In this document: positions 38,777 to 47,896 of the stretch, one piece after another
Layout: every line of letters starts with the position of its first letter
Numbering within the stretch: position 1 is the first letter of the stretch
Notes under the pieces: generated by a model
The model's database searches: none
The model's input: the letters and a program-made list of their open reading frames with translations, nothing else
Told to the model about the DNA's origin: nothing
From: Acidimicrobiaceae bacterium
GTDB lineage: Bacteria > Actinomycetota > Acidimicrobiia > Acidimicrobiales > RAAP-2
DNA length: 64,000 nucleotides
NCBI GenBank assembly: GCA_003151235.1
Contig: PLWZ01000018.1
Location: 22,628-86,627 of the forward strand
Reading direction: 5' to 3'
Translations under genes and position numbers: made by a program

Positions 38777-39757
38777 ATGCCGAAAAAGAAGCAGGGAATG
38801 CCGTTCTTCCGGTACGAGGAGCGGATCCCAACCGATGACTTCGAAGAGATCATCTACGAGAAGGACGGCCCCATCGGCCGGCTGATCTTGAACACGCCGG
38901 AGAAACGGAACCCGCTCAGCTACCGGCGGATCGTGGAGCTGTCCATGGGTCTCCAAGAGATGGAGATGGACGACGACATAAGGGTGATCATCATCAAGGG
39001 TGCGGGGCCGGCCTTTTGCTCCGGTTACGACCTCACGCCGGGCTCGGCGCGGGACAACAACCCGAACCCCGACGACCCCCGGGCCTCCCTTGGCTACGCC
39101 GATGTCGGCGACCCGCCCGGCGGCGTCTTCATCAGCCACGAGAAGGACATCCCGTTCTTCGCCAAGTACCAGTTCTTCTCGCGGGAGCTCTACTTCCGGA
39201 TCTTCGACCTCCAGAAGCCGGTGATCGCCCAGATCCACGGCTACTGCCTGGCCGGGGCGACTCATCTGGCCGGGTTCTCCGACATGCGGATCGTCTCCGA
39301 GGACGCCCAGATCGGCTTCCCGGTGGCCAGGAACCTGACCATCGAGGGCTTCCAGTACGAGATCTGGCTGATGGGCGCGACCCGGGCCAAGTACTACCTG
39401 TTCACCGGGGACCCGATGACAGGGCGCCAGGCCTACGACTGGGGTTGGGCCTCGGCGGTCTTCCCGGCCGACAAGTTGGAGGAGGAGACCGAGGCGCTCG
39501 CCCACCGCATCGCCCTGACCGACCCGGTGCTCCTCATGATGCAGAAGCGCACCATCAACCGGCAGATGGAGCTCATGGGCTTCAAGACCGGGATGGCCTG
39601 GAGCCAGGACGTCCACATGGCTGGCGCGGGTTCCCGCGGCGGGACGGAAGAGGGGAAGGAATTCTGGAGGATCTCCCAGGAGAGCGGACTCAGGGCTGCC
39701 GTCGACTGGCGCGACGGGCACTTCGGCATCGCCTATCCGGCGAAATCGACGTCCTGA
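38777..39757 (+). CDS. Enoyl-CoA hydratase/isomerase (crotonase) family, copy B
   Basis: 326 residues. Of two adjacent ATGs, the second (38777) aligns with the start of copy A (MPKKKQGMP) and has AGGAGG upstream. The protein differs from copy A only at scattered residues, for example FFRYEER for SYRYEER near the N-terminus and MAGAGSR for AASGGR near the C-terminus. The same oxyanion segments and the same lack of a canonical Glu are seen. It is read with binding protein 2 rather than with a dehydrogenase. Confidence 0.9.
   Translation: MPKKKQGMPFFRYEERIPTDDFEEIIYEKDGPIGRLILNTPEKRNPLSYRRIVELSMGLQEMEMDDDIRVIIIKGAGPAFCSGYDLTPGSARDNNPNPDDPRASLGYADVGDPPGGVFISHEKDIPFFAKYQFFSRELYFRIFDLQKPVIAQIHGYCLAGATHLAGFSDMRIVSEDAQIGFPVARNLTIEGFQYEIWLMGATRAKYYLFTGDPMTGRQAYDWGWASAVFPADKLEEETEALAHRIALTDPVLLMMQKRTINRQMELMGFKTGMAWSQDVHMAGAGSRGGTEEGKEFWRISQESGLRAAVDWRDGHFGIAYPAKSTS
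38777..39757 (+). repeat. Inverted repeat copy B (crotonase gene)
   Basis: Partner of 31726-32709 in opposite orientation, similar over the whole gene. Recombination between the copies would invert the segment carrying the double acyl-CoA dehydrogenase, hydrolase, DUF2889 and binding-protein genes. Confidence 0.85.
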
Positions 39758-39778
39758 TCCGGATTACGAAACCGGGAC

Positions 39779-39816
39779 CGACTCTGGGCCGCCTTGAGGT
39801 GAGTGGTCCAGAGTCG
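39779..39816 (+). terminator. Stem-loop after crotonase copy B
   Basis: CGACTCTGG (39779-39787) pairs perfectly with CCAGAGTCG (39808-39816) around a 20-base loop, 22 bases after the stop codon. There is no T tract, so factor-independent termination is only possible, not shown. Confidence 0.35.
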
Positions 39817-39921
39817 CAGTCCACTCGGGACTAGCAGTTTGGAACACGGTTCCGGATCGATCGGCATTATTGACATCCGACTGCCCGAGATCGAAGGGCG
39901 AGGGCTTCAAGGACGGCAGAC

Positions 39922-40386
39922 ATGCAGGCGGAGACCGCTCGGATCCAGATCATGGTTGAGGGTGTGACCCCGCCCGCCGCGCGGTACTTTCTCGTTAGCT
40001 TCGATATCGATGGGACGCTCGAGGTGGGACACCCTCCGGGGCCGATCGCTTTGGAAACGGTGCGCAATGTTCAACAACGCGGCCACCTAATTGGAAGTTG
40101 CTCCGATCGGACCCTCGGGGAGCAGAGGGCTATGTGGAGCTCCAATGGGATTGAAGCCGACTTCGTGAGTCACAAGCAACAGCTTGAAGCGCTGCGCAAC
40201 GAGTTTGATTGCACAAGATTTGTACACATTGGCGACACCATTACTGACTTGCAGTTTGCAGGCGCCGCCGGCTTCGAATTCTGGTATGCCATCGATCTTT
40301 CGTTGGCCGACCCCGAGGACATGATCTTGGGCAAGGAAGGCGCTGCGAGTGGACAGCATGATCAATCGCCGCTCTCGAGTCGTTAA
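39922..40386 (+). CDS. Small HAD-superfamily hydrolase
   Basis: 154 residues. HAD motif I is SFDIDGTLE (nucleophile and acid Asp), motif II is GSCSDRT, and motif III/IV is HIGDTITDLQFA. There is no cap domain, so it is a minimal C0-type HAD that would act on a large or exposed phosphate substrate. Its start may instead be the ATG at 39952. Codon use is less GC-rich than in flanking genes. It precedes the transporter gene by 74 bases; no functional link is clear. Confidence 0.78.
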   Translation: MQAETARIQIMVEGVTPPAARYFLVSFDIDGTLEVGHPPGPIALETVRNVQQRGHLIGSCSDRTLGEQRAMWSSNGIEADFVSHKQQLEALRNEFDCTRFVHIGDTITDLQFAGAAGFEFWYAIDLSLADPEDMILGKEGAASGQHDQSPLSSR

Positions 40387-40460
40387 TGGCTCCGACGTGT
40401 GCCGGGCGCCCGGGCGCCTCGTGTACTGACATGACGCAACCCGATTTGAGGTAAGGACCC

Positions 40461-43250
40461 GTGAACGCGTTTCTTCCTTTCGTCGTCGTCGGACTGGTTG
40501 TGGGGTCCATTTACGGTTTGGCCGGCTTAGGCCTGGTGCTCACGTACAAGACATCGGGCATCTTCAACATTGGCTATGGCGCGGTGGCGTGTGGTGCCGC
40601 CTTCATCTTCTACGCGCTCTGGGGTCAGCACGGGTGGCCTTGGCCGTGGGCAGCGCTCGTCACACTGGGAGTGTTTGCTCCCGTCGCCGGATGTGTCCTT
40701 GAACTCGTCGCCAGGAGCTTGCATGGGGCAAGCGAGACCCTCAAGGTCGTCTCAACCGTCGGCCTCATTCTCCTCGCAGGCGCGATTGCGTCCCTGTGGT
40801 TCCCGGATAATCCTCCGACCTTCAATCACTTCTTGTCTCAGGGGACCGTGAAGCTCCTCGGTGTCTACATCACCTGGGAACAGATCATCATCTTCCTGTT
40901 CGCCATTTCGGCATCAGGCGTGTTGTATTGGTTCTTCCGGTCTGTTCGATCGGGGATCCTGATGCGAGGGATCGTCGACAGCCACGAGTTGGTCTCAATG
41001 GCTGGAGACAGCCCTTCGCGCGTGCGCCGTTCGGCGTGGATTATCGGAACGGTTTTCGCCTCGATTGCCGGACTTTTCTTGGCCCCCGGATTGCCGCTCG
41101 ACGGGGTGTCCCTGACGACCCTGGTCTTTGGCGCCTTCGGAGCGGCTGCGATTGGGTTCTTCAGCAGTTTGCCGTTGACGTTTGCCGGCGGCCTCGCGAT
41201 CGGCATCGCTGGGGCGTTCATGGACAAGTATGCCGGGTCATTTTCTTGGATGAGTGGGCTCCCACCAAGCCTCCCATTCATCGTCTTGTTCGTGGTCTTG
41301 ATCGTCACCCCTCGGGCTCGCCTGGTCAGTCGTCGAATCGCCCCTCAGCTACGGGTGCGTGCCACCTACCACGCGCCCGTCCCGATCCGTCTAGGGGCTG
41401 GGGCCATCGCCATCGTGCTCCTGGCCCTCATACCGACCCTGCAGTCACACTATTTGGCGCTGTGGTCGAGCGCCCTGATCAACATCATCTTGTTCTTGTC
41501 CCTGGGTTTGTTGGTTCGCAACTCCGGCCAGATTTCGTTGTGCCATCTCGCGTTCGCGGCGGTTGGTGCGGCGGCTTTTGGTCACTTCGCGACGAGCTTT
41601 GGTCTGCCGTGGTTACTCTCCTTTGTCCTTGCCGCCCTCGTTGCCGTTCCGGTGGGAGCGATCGTTGCCATACCCGCAGTTCGGGTGTCGGGTGTTTATC
41701 TTGCTCTGGCGACCCTCGGCTTCGCGCTCCTCATTCAGGACGTCTTTTACAACACAAACTTCATGTTCGGGCAGAACTCCGTAGGTCTTGCCGAACCACG
41801 ACCGAACGTCTCGCTCGGTGGTTGGCACCTCTCGACTGATCAGGGCTTCTACTACGTGCTCCTGCTGATCACGGTACTGGTGGTCGCCACGGTGGCTGTG
41901 ATCACGAGCGGGCGCTTGGGCCGTCTACTAAAGGGGATGTCGGACTCACAACTGGCATTGGAAACGCGCGGTACCACGGCCAGCGTGCTGAAGGTCATCG
42001 TTTTTTGCATCACGGCGGCCATGGCGTCGATGGCGGGTGCCCTGAGCGGGATGCTCTACCACTTCGGGGTTCCAACCTCTTTCCAGGCCTTTGGTGGACT
42101 CGAGCTCGTTGTGCTGGTGGTCATCATCCAGATCGGTGATCCCTGGTACGCGGTGATCGGCGCAGTTCTCACCACCGTCCTTCCCGGGTACATCAACCTG
42201 GGCGGCTTTACGAGTTACTTGAACGTCTTGTTCGGCGTGTCGGCCCTCGCGATCGCGATCAATATCCAGCTCGCCCCCGGGACCCCGGTCAAAGTCCAAG
42301 CCCTCTTGGATCGCATAGGCGGTCGGCAGTCTCGACCGAAGACAGAACCGCAGGTCACAACGCCGGTCGTTGTCGAGCCCGGCGCCGGTGCAGCTTCGAT
42401 GGCCCGTACGGCGTCGAACGGGGTCGGCCTTGTGGTTCGCGAGCTCTCCGTCACCTATGGGGGAGTCAAGGCGGTTGATCGGGCAAGTCTCAAAGCTCCG
42501 CTGGGAAGGATTACCGGACTCATCGGACCCAACGGCGCAGGTAAGACCTCTCTGTTCAACGCGTGTAGCGGGCTTGTTGACGCCGCCTCGGGTCACGTCC
42601 TGCTCCACGACGCGGACATCACCCGGCGAAGCCCGCCATTTCGCGCCAGACAAGGACTCGGTAGGACCTTCCAGCGGCCGGAGTTGTTCAACAGCCTGAC
42701 CGTCCGACAGAACGTGGCCTACGGCTGCGAGGCCCCCATGGCGGGAGCCAACCCAATTACGCAGCTGTTCGACTCCCGCAATGGCAGCCGAAACATTTCG
42801 GTTGCCACCGAGGAGGCGTTGGAACTGACTGGAATCTCCAGCATGTCCGACGAACAAGCAGGTCTGCTGTCCATCGGAAGGCGGCGCCTCGTTGACCTTG
42901 CGATCGTGCTGGCCGGACCCTTCGATGTGCTCCTGCTCGACGAGCCTTCCTCAGGTCTTGACGCTCACGAGACTGAGATGTTTGGCAGGATCCTCCAGAC
43001 CGTTGTGGAAACAAGAGGTATCGGAATCCTTCTCGTCGAGCACGACATGACCCTGGTCCGAGAGATATGTGACCATGTCTACGTGCTCGACTTTGGGTCG
43101 ATGATTTTCGAGGGGAGTCCTCACGAGATGCAAACGTCGGATACGGTGCGTGCCGCCTATCTCGGCGAGATCTCGTTGGACGAAGCGCACACGAACGACG
43201 AAATATCCCCGCCCCGCCTAATCGTCGCGCCAGCGAAGACCGACGAGTAA
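40461..43250 (+). CDS. livHMG-like: Branched-chain-type ABC transporter, fused LivH-LivM-LivG
   Basis: 929 residues from GTG, preceded by GAGGTAAGGA. Residues about 1-290 form a LivH permease (GSIYGLAGLGLVLTYKTSGIFNIGYG), about 300-620 a LivM permease (NSGQISLCHLAFAAVGA, GVYLALATLGFALL), and about 650-929 a LivG ATPase with Walker A GPNGAGKTS (689-697), Walker B VLLLDEPSSGLD and H-loop VEHDMTLV. The signature helix reads LLSIGRRRLVDLA. One polypeptide thus supplies both permease halves and one ATPase. LivF follows 8 bases later; binding proteins at 23851 and 37529 are likely partners. Confidence 0.93.
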   Translation: MNAFLPFVVVGLVVGSIYGLAGLGLVLTYKTSGIFNIGYGAVACGAAFIFYALWGQHGWPWPWAALVTLGVFAPVAGCVLELVARSLHGASETLKVVSTVGLILLAGAIASLWFPDNPPTFNHFLSQGTVKLLGVYITWEQIIIFLFAISASGVLYWFFRSVRSGILMRGIVDSHELVSMAGDSPSRVRRSAWIIGTVFASIAGLFLAPGLPLDGVSLTTLVFGAFGAAAIGFFSSLPLTFAGGLAIGIAGAFMDKYAGSFSWMSGLPPSLPFIVLFVVLIVTPRARLVSRRIAPQLRVRATYHAPVPIRLGAGAIAIVLLALIPTLQSHYLALWSSALINIILFLSLGLLVRNSGQISLCHLAFAAVGAAAFGHFATSFGLPWLLSFVLAALVAVPVGAIVAIPAVRVSGVYLALATLGFALLIQDVFYNTNFMFGQNSVGLAEPRPNVSLGGWHLSTDQGFYYVLLLITVLVVATVAVITSGRLGRLLKGMSDSQLALETRGTTASVLKVIVFCITAAMASMAGALSGMLYHFGVPTSFQAFGGLELVVLVVIIQIGDPWYAVIGAVLTTVLPGYINLGGFTSYLNVLFGVSALAIAINIQLAPGTPVKVQALLDRIGGRQSRPKTEPQVTTPVVVEPGAGAASMARTASNGVGLVVRELSVTYGGVKAVDRASLKAPLGRITGLIGPNGAGKTSLFNACSGLVDAASGHVLLHDADITRRSPPFRARQGLGRTFQRPELFNSLTVRQNVAYGCEAPMAGANPITQLFDSRNGSRNISVATEEALELTGISSMSDEQAGLLSIGRRRLVDLAIVLAGPFDVLLLDEPSSGLDAHETEMFGRILQTVVETRGIGILLVEHDMTLVREICDHVYVLDFGSMIFEGSPHEMQTSDTVRAAYLGEISLDEAHTNDEISPPRLIVAPAKTDE

Positions 43251-43258
43251 GGGCGACC

Positions 43259-43951
43259 ATGCTCACCTTGCACTCTGTCACGGCCGGCTACGGGGGGGTG
43301 ACGGTCCTCCGCAACGTTGACTTCACCGTTGGGGACGGTGAAGTGGTCGCGTTGTTGGGGCCAAATGGGGCAGGCAAATCGACGCTTTTGCGCACCGCGA
43401 CCGGCTTTGTCAAGCCCACCGCCGGACGCGTCACGTTCGACGGCCAAGAGGTGACCGCCGACCCGCCGCACCAGTTTGCAAGAAACGGAATCTGCCTGTT
43501 GCCCGAGGGCCGTGGGATCTTTCCTTCTCTAACCGTCATGGAGAACTTGAGGATCATGGCGGGTTCGAAGAACATCGGGGAGGCGACCGCCGAGGCGCTT
43601 GTGCACTTCCCCGCCCTGTCGAGTCGGTTGCGCCAGACTGCCGGCAGCCTCTCGGGCGGTGAACAGCAGATGCTTGCCCTCTCAAGGGCCTTCATCACCA
43701 ATCCAAAGGTCGTCCTGGTCGATGAAGCGTCTCTGGGCCTTGCACCCATGATCGTTGACAGGATTTTCGACACGTTGGCCCTGCTTCCAGAGCGGGGCGT
43801 GTCAGTGGTGGTTGTGGAACAGTACGTGCAGCGGGTTCTCAAACTTGCCAAGACCGTGTACGTCCTAAGTCGCGGCGAAGTCGCCCATGTGGGTGACGCG
43901 AAGGAGATTAATGCTACCGAGATCTATCAGAGGTACCTAGGAGTGGAATAG
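43259..43951 (+). CDS. livF-like: Branched-chain-type ABC transporter ATP-binding protein LivF
   Basis: 230 residues, the normal LivF length. Walker A GPNGAGKSTLL, Q-loop/LPEGRGIFPSLTV region typical of LivF, signature SLSGGEQQMLALSRAF, Walker B VVLVDEASLGLAP and switch region VVVVEQYVQRVL. It should pair with the LivG domain of the preceding fusion protein to power import of a small carboxylate or amino acid. Translation follows directly from the upstream gene. Confidence 0.95.
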   Translation: MLTLHSVTAGYGGVTVLRNVDFTVGDGEVVALLGPNGAGKSTLLRTATGFVKPTAGRVTFDGQEVTADPPHQFARNGICLLPEGRGIFPSLTVMENLRIMAGSKNIGEATAEALVHFPALSSRLRQTAGSLSGGEQQMLALSRAFITNPKVVLVDEASLGLAPMIVDRIFDTLALLPERGVSVVVVEQYVQRVLKLAKTVYVLSRGEVAHVGDAKEINATEIYQRYLGVE

Positions 43952-44339
43952 ATGCCGAGACGAATCCTGCATCGGTTCATTTGCGGAAAGAAGATATTGG
44001 GTTTCGGTCCTCAATAGACACTGGATATTTGCGCGATCGATTCAGGTCTGTGACGACCGCTTAAGGCGCCATCTCCGTCGAGATCACGAGCGAAAGTGGG
44101 TCGTTCGTCGAGAGAAGCCCTAAGATCGTTGTTGAGCTGAGTTGCCCTGCACAAAGGAGGGCGAAGGATCACTGGTCATCGGCGAGACACCGAACTCACG
44201 AAGGCGGCGACGCCCGATTGAGGGCCTGAACGCCGATTCGGGGGTCACCAACCTTGCGAAGCATGGGCCACGATTTGAGATGGGAACCGGAAAGATGCAC
44301 CCGAGCTCCGGGGGCGATCGAGTAATAGAAAGGCAGAAA
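43952..44339. other. Intergenic region before the TetR gene
   Basis: About 390 bases between livF and the regulator. An in-frame extension of the regulator back to 44142 exists but has no family resemblance. I see no RNA gene, repeat or clear promoter here. Confidence 0.5.
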
Positions 44340-45128
44340 GTGGCGGGATCGGGCACCAAAACAGTAAGGCTCAATCCCTCAAGTCGGGACAAGGAAGCAC
44401 GCATGCGTGCCATGACCGACGCCGCAGTCGCCTTGTTTTCCGAGGAGGGCTACTCGGCAGTCTCGACACGTCGCATTGCGGACCGTGCGGGTTGCTCGGA
44501 GACTCTGTTGTTTCGCTACTTCGGCGACAAGCACGGGCTGCTTATGGCGGTCTGCAATGGTCTCTGGGACGAAGGTCGCCCAGAGCGTACCGGCGCATCC
44601 GAATTCCAAACCGTGCAGGAGTACCTCGAGTATTTCTTCCTCGCAGAGCTAAGAGACCTGAAGCGCGTGGCACCTTCCCTCAGGGTCGTAATCGCGGCGT
44701 TGATCAACGATCCAGACATGTCCGCCGACTTCGACCAAAAACACGACGCCGCGGCCGAGCGCGTGGCAAAGGAACTTCGTCAGTTCCAGGACACGGGCGC
44801 GATATCTCCGGACGTCGATGTAAACGCACTCGCGAACGCCATCGAGCAGCTCGGGTTCGCTGTCGGCTTCTTCCTACAACTCATATTCGAGCGGCCTGAG
44901 GCGGAACTCACCGCGATCGCGGTTTCTGTAGCCGCTGCACTGAGTCAAGGTTTGCAGGCAAACGCGGCACAGCCTTTGCTGGAGCCCCGTCGTCGGAAGG
45001 CGCTGGCAGCCGTTCTCGGCGCTCGGGAGAGCCTTGACGGCATCGTTGAGCTGCTCGGAGACGCCGAGTTGACAGGTGGCGGCAGCAGCCGGAACGGGTC
45101 GCCAGGATCGGATCGCTCACGGGCGTAG
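44340..45128 (+). CDS. TetR-family transcriptional regulator
   Basis: 262 residues from the GTG at 44340 (AAAGG upstream); the ATG at 44280 is possible. The N-terminal helix-turn-helix is clear: AAVALFSEEGYSAVSTRRIADRAGCSETLLFRYFGDKHGLL spans about residues 27-67. The C-terminal ligand-binding part is mostly helical, with a GFAVGFFLQLIFERPEAEL segment, and a low-complexity tail ends the protein. TetR repressors in such clusters usually sense an acyl-CoA or the substrate. It is the only regulator inside the catabolic region and so the best candidate for the operators noted at 34957, 47586 and 56348. Confidence 0.9.
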   Translation: MAGSGTKTVRLNPSSRDKEARMRAMTDAAVALFSEEGYSAVSTRRIADRAGCSETLLFRYFGDKHGLLMAVCNGLWDEGRPERTGASEFQTVQEYLEYFFLAELRDLKRVAPSLRVVIAALINDPDMSADFDQKHDAAAERVAKELRQFQDTGAISPDVDVNALANAIEQLGFAVGFFLQLIFERPEAELTAIAVSVAAALSQGLQANAAQPLLEPRRRKALAAVLGARESLDGIVELLGDAELTGGGSSRNGSPGSDRSRA

Positions 45129-45259
45129 CCGCCTCGGCCGAGCCGTCGGGGAGTGGCAGCCCCCCGTCTCGATGACGGACCTGACGGACGGTCGAGACTC
45201 CGACCAGGGGCTAGAGCCTTGCCGTTGCGACGGGTCGACCTATTGCAACGACTACCCGC

Positions 45260-46435
45260 TTACTTCCCCGCCGGTGGTGCCGACACGTGCGGGAAGAGTT
45301 CCCGAAATGTATCGATCGTGACTCGTTGCCGAAGTTCCTCGCTGACATTGTCAAAGAGCTCGTGCAACGTCTCTTGCGTGTGTCCGAACGTGCCTTCCAT
45401 ATGTGGATAGTCCGAACCCCACATCACATTGCGGTATCCACAAATTGCAGCGTCCACTGCTGAGACGTCATGTTGGAAGGTGGCATAAACCTGGCTGTAG
45501 AGGATCTCCTTTGGAGACCTCGAGAGCTTTGGAGTGACCATGAACTCGTGCTGCCGATAGCCCTCGTTCATCCGGTCACCCAGGAATGGCACCCAGCTGG
45601 CTCCGGCTTCGGAAAGTAGAACCTTCAGGTTCGGGTGTCGGTCGAGCGCGCCACTGGCGACGAGCTTCGTCGCAAAGCGCTGAGGGCCGTAGGTGGTCTC
45701 GACGTAGTTGTAGACGGCTTTGCCCGGTCCTCTGCCGAGGAGCTTCGTGCCGCTCCGCTCGCTCCCCAGGTGCACCGTGATGACCAGGCCGATCTCCTCG
45801 AGAAGCGACCACAGAGGGTCCCAGACATCAGAGTTCCAGTCTTCTGCGCCCTCCGTCGGGTCACAGGGCAAGAAAACGCAGTGGAACCCGATCTCCTTCA
45901 CGTGTCTAGCCTCGTCCATGGCATCTTCCACCGTCATGAGGGGGATGGTCGGCGCCACTACCCATCGGTCGGGGGCAAAGTTCTGGACTTCTGACATCCT
46001 CCACTCGTTCACTTCACGGAACGCGACCTTGATCAGTTCCCGGTCGGTGACCATGTAGTCCCAGATCCCGACCGAGGGGTAGATCACCTCTCCCCAGATT
46101 CCTTCACCATCCAAGTCGGTGAGTCGGGCCTTCACATCCCGGGCGCCGGGGGGTCGATGCGAAAGGTCGTTCAACGTCGCCTCGAGCTGCTCGCCACGGA
46201 CATTGGCGGAGAGCTTCTTGTTCACCGCCCTTGGCAGTTGGCGAGAGAAGCTTGTCCCGTCGACGTAGACGATCTCCTCGTTCTCGCTCACCCGTTCGGT
46301 GCGAGGCATCCGGTCGGCCAGTTTCTTGGGGAGGATGTCGTGCCAAAGGTTGTCCGGCTCGAGGATGTGGGAATCCCCTGAGTTCGCCCAGATCTTCGTC
46401 TTTGATGCGGTCTTCGAGTCAAGCGTCGTTGCCAT
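45260..46435 (-). CDS. Amidohydrolase (metal-dependent, amidohydrolase_2 family)
   Basis: 391 residues. The N-terminal metal segment is GDSHILEPDNLW, the D-x-H variant of the HxH motif common in this family. Then ITVHLGSE (His), LSEAGASWVPFLGDRM and a C-terminal WGSDYPHMEGTFG with the metal-binding Asp. Members decarboxylate or hydrolyse cyclic and aromatic acids (ACMSD/LigW-like) or act in actinobacterial lipid catabolism. The substrate is unknown. It is divergent from the gluconolactonase-like gene at 46631. Confidence 0.88.
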   Translation of the reverse strand: MATTLDSKTASKTKIWANSGDSHILEPDNLWHDILPKKLADRMPRTERVSENEEIVYVDGTSFSRQLPRAVNKKLSANVRGEQLEATLNDLSHRPPGARDVKARLTDLDGEGIWGEVIYPSVGIWDYMVTDRELIKVAFREVNEWRMSEVQNFAPDRWVVAPTIPLMTVEDAMDEARHVKEIGFHCVFLPCDPTEGAEDWNSDVWDPLWSLLEEIGLVITVHLGSERSGTKLLGRGPGKAVYNYVETTYGPQRFATKLVASGALDRHPNLKVLLSEAGASWVPFLGDRMNEGYRQHEFMVTPKLSRSPKEILYSQVYATFQHDVSAVDAAICGYRNVMWGSDYPHMEGTFGHTQETLHELFDNVSEELRQRVTIDTFRELFPHVSAPPAGK

Positions 46436-46531
46436 CGTTTCGATCCCCTTTTCTCTACGTCGCCGGCTTTGGCGACGCGAGCTGCCCGGCCGGGCCGGGC
46501 GCGATGTAGCGCCTCGTCGAGGCCAAATTGC

Positions 46532-46559
46532 ATTGTACCAAGCACCGGATCATTGTCTA
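46532..46559 (-). promoter_or_regulatory. Possible promoter of the amidohydrolase
   Basis: On the minus strand TAGACA (46559-46554), 16 bases, then TACAAT (46537-46532) resembles a SigA promoter and leaves a leader of about 90 bases. Confidence 0.4.
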
Positions 46560-46630
46560 GTAAGTCACAACAATATCCTCCAACCAGACTAGTGGCTCAC
46601 AACTTTGTCCACCCACCTAGGGGGGAATGC

Positions 46631-47497
46631 ATGTCCGAGAGTTCCACCCGAACCGTGGCAGGCGGCTTCCTGCTGCCGGAGTGTCCCAGGTGGCACGACG
46701 GTGCTCTGTGGCTGGTCGACATGCGGAGGGGAAGCGTCCATCGGCTCGCAGGCGACGCTTCGGAGCTTGTCGCCAGCTTCGACCGTCCCTCCGCGGTCGG
46801 ATTCTGGCCGGACGGGACCATGGTCGTGGTTGACGGCACGAAGCGGATCGTCCATACGTTGCACGAGGGGAGGGTCCGCGAGAGCTTGGACCTCTCGCGG
46901 TTGACACCCCACTTGAACGACATGGTGATCGACCGCAACGGGTGGGCGTACGTCGACGCGTTCGGTATCGACGAGAATGGCTCGGTTGGCAGCTGGACGG
47001 CCGAGGGCTGCATCGTCCTGGTGACCTTCGACTCGGCACCCCGCGTGGTGGCCGAGAACCTTGTCGCTCCGAACGGCATTGGGATCTCACCCGATGGGAG
47101 GACCCTGGTGGTCGGAGAAGCCGTCAACCAGGCTGGTGCGCGAGGCGCTCAGCTGGTCGGCTTCACCGTCGCCGAGGACGGATCGCTCTCGCAGCGGCGG
47201 ATCATGGGCACCATCGCGCGAGGTCTGGGTGACGGGCTGTGCTTTGACGCTGAGGGGGGGATCTGGGTGGGCACCGCATGGGGCCACGAAGCGCAACGGT
47301 TCCTTGATGGCGAGGTGGTGGAGCGCATCTCGTTAGAAGATCGCAGGTGGGCCCTTGCATGCGCCCTCGGTGGTCCCGACCTGCGGACCCTGTTCATCTG
47401 CACCACAGCCGCTGCGCCCGGAGGCGATCCCTCAGAGTTCACGGACGGGCGGGTGGAGGCGGTTGAAGTTCGCGTCCCCGGGTTTGCCGCTTGGTAG
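46631..47497 (+). CDS. SMP-30/gluconolactonase family protein
   Basis: 288 residues from the ATG at 46631, with GGGGGGAA upstream. A six-bladed beta-propeller is indicated by repeating W/F-D-G turns: LLPECPRWHDGALWLVDM (metal-binding Glu), HLNDMVIDRNGWAYV (Asn-Asp), VAPNGIGISPDGRTLVVGE (Asn) and GLGDGLCFDAEGGIWVG (Asp). These are the divalent-metal ligands of lactonases. It may open a lactone formed during ring cleavage. Neighbours are the divergent amidohydrolase and, after 400 bases, the DUF35-thiolase operon. Confidence 0.88.
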   Translation: MSESSTRTVAGGFLLPECPRWHDGALWLVDMRRGSVHRLAGDASELVASFDRPSAVGFWPDGTMVVVDGTKRIVHTLHEGRVRESLDLSRLTPHLNDMVIDRNGWAYVDAFGIDENGSVGSWTAEGCIVLVTFDSAPRVVAENLVAPNGIGISPDGRTLVVGEAVNQAGARGAQLVGFTVAEDGSLSQRRIMGTIARGLGDGLCFDAEGGIWVGTAWGHEAQRFLDGEVVERISLEDRRWALACALGGPDLRTLFICTTAAAPGGDPSEFTDGRVEAVEVRVPGFAAW

Positions 47498-47585
47498 ACG
47501 CTCGGTGACGTTTCTCCCGTCTCGGAGAGTCCGGAAACGGTGAGATTGGTTGAGCGCACGCTCGTGGCGCAGTGACAAGTCGGCC

Positions 47586-47652
47586 GTTGTCAAGTTGCGC
47601 ATGACTCGCTGTTGATTGTAACTTGACAACCTTTGCGCACGATCGCTACGTT
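47586..47652 (+). promoter_or_regulatory. Promoter with palindromic operator upstream of the DUF35/thiolase operon
   Basis: TTGACA (47623-47628), 18 bases, TACGTT (47647-47652). An 11-bp perfect inverted repeat, GTTGTCAAGTT (47586-47596) and AACTTGACAAC (47620-47630), covers the -35 box. A related module occurs at 56348-56410. A leader of about 235 bases without a gene follows before the start at 47897. Confidence 0.65.
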
Positions 47653-47896
47653 GCACCCACAACTTCAGCCCAAGACATGCGGAAGGGGGAGAGCCGCTCG
47701 GGGTAACGGGTTCAGGTGCCATGGGACCGGCGGCCGGGGATAAGGAAATGGACCACCGAAGAGTCCGCGTGTTCGAGGTGAAACCGACATCCGGCGAGTG
47801 GTCAGCGCAAGGTTGCCAGTGTCTGTGTTCCCTCTGGCTCGGACGTGACACCCATTTACCCCCCGCAGGCGCCCGAACCGTCCAGAGAGGAAAAGA

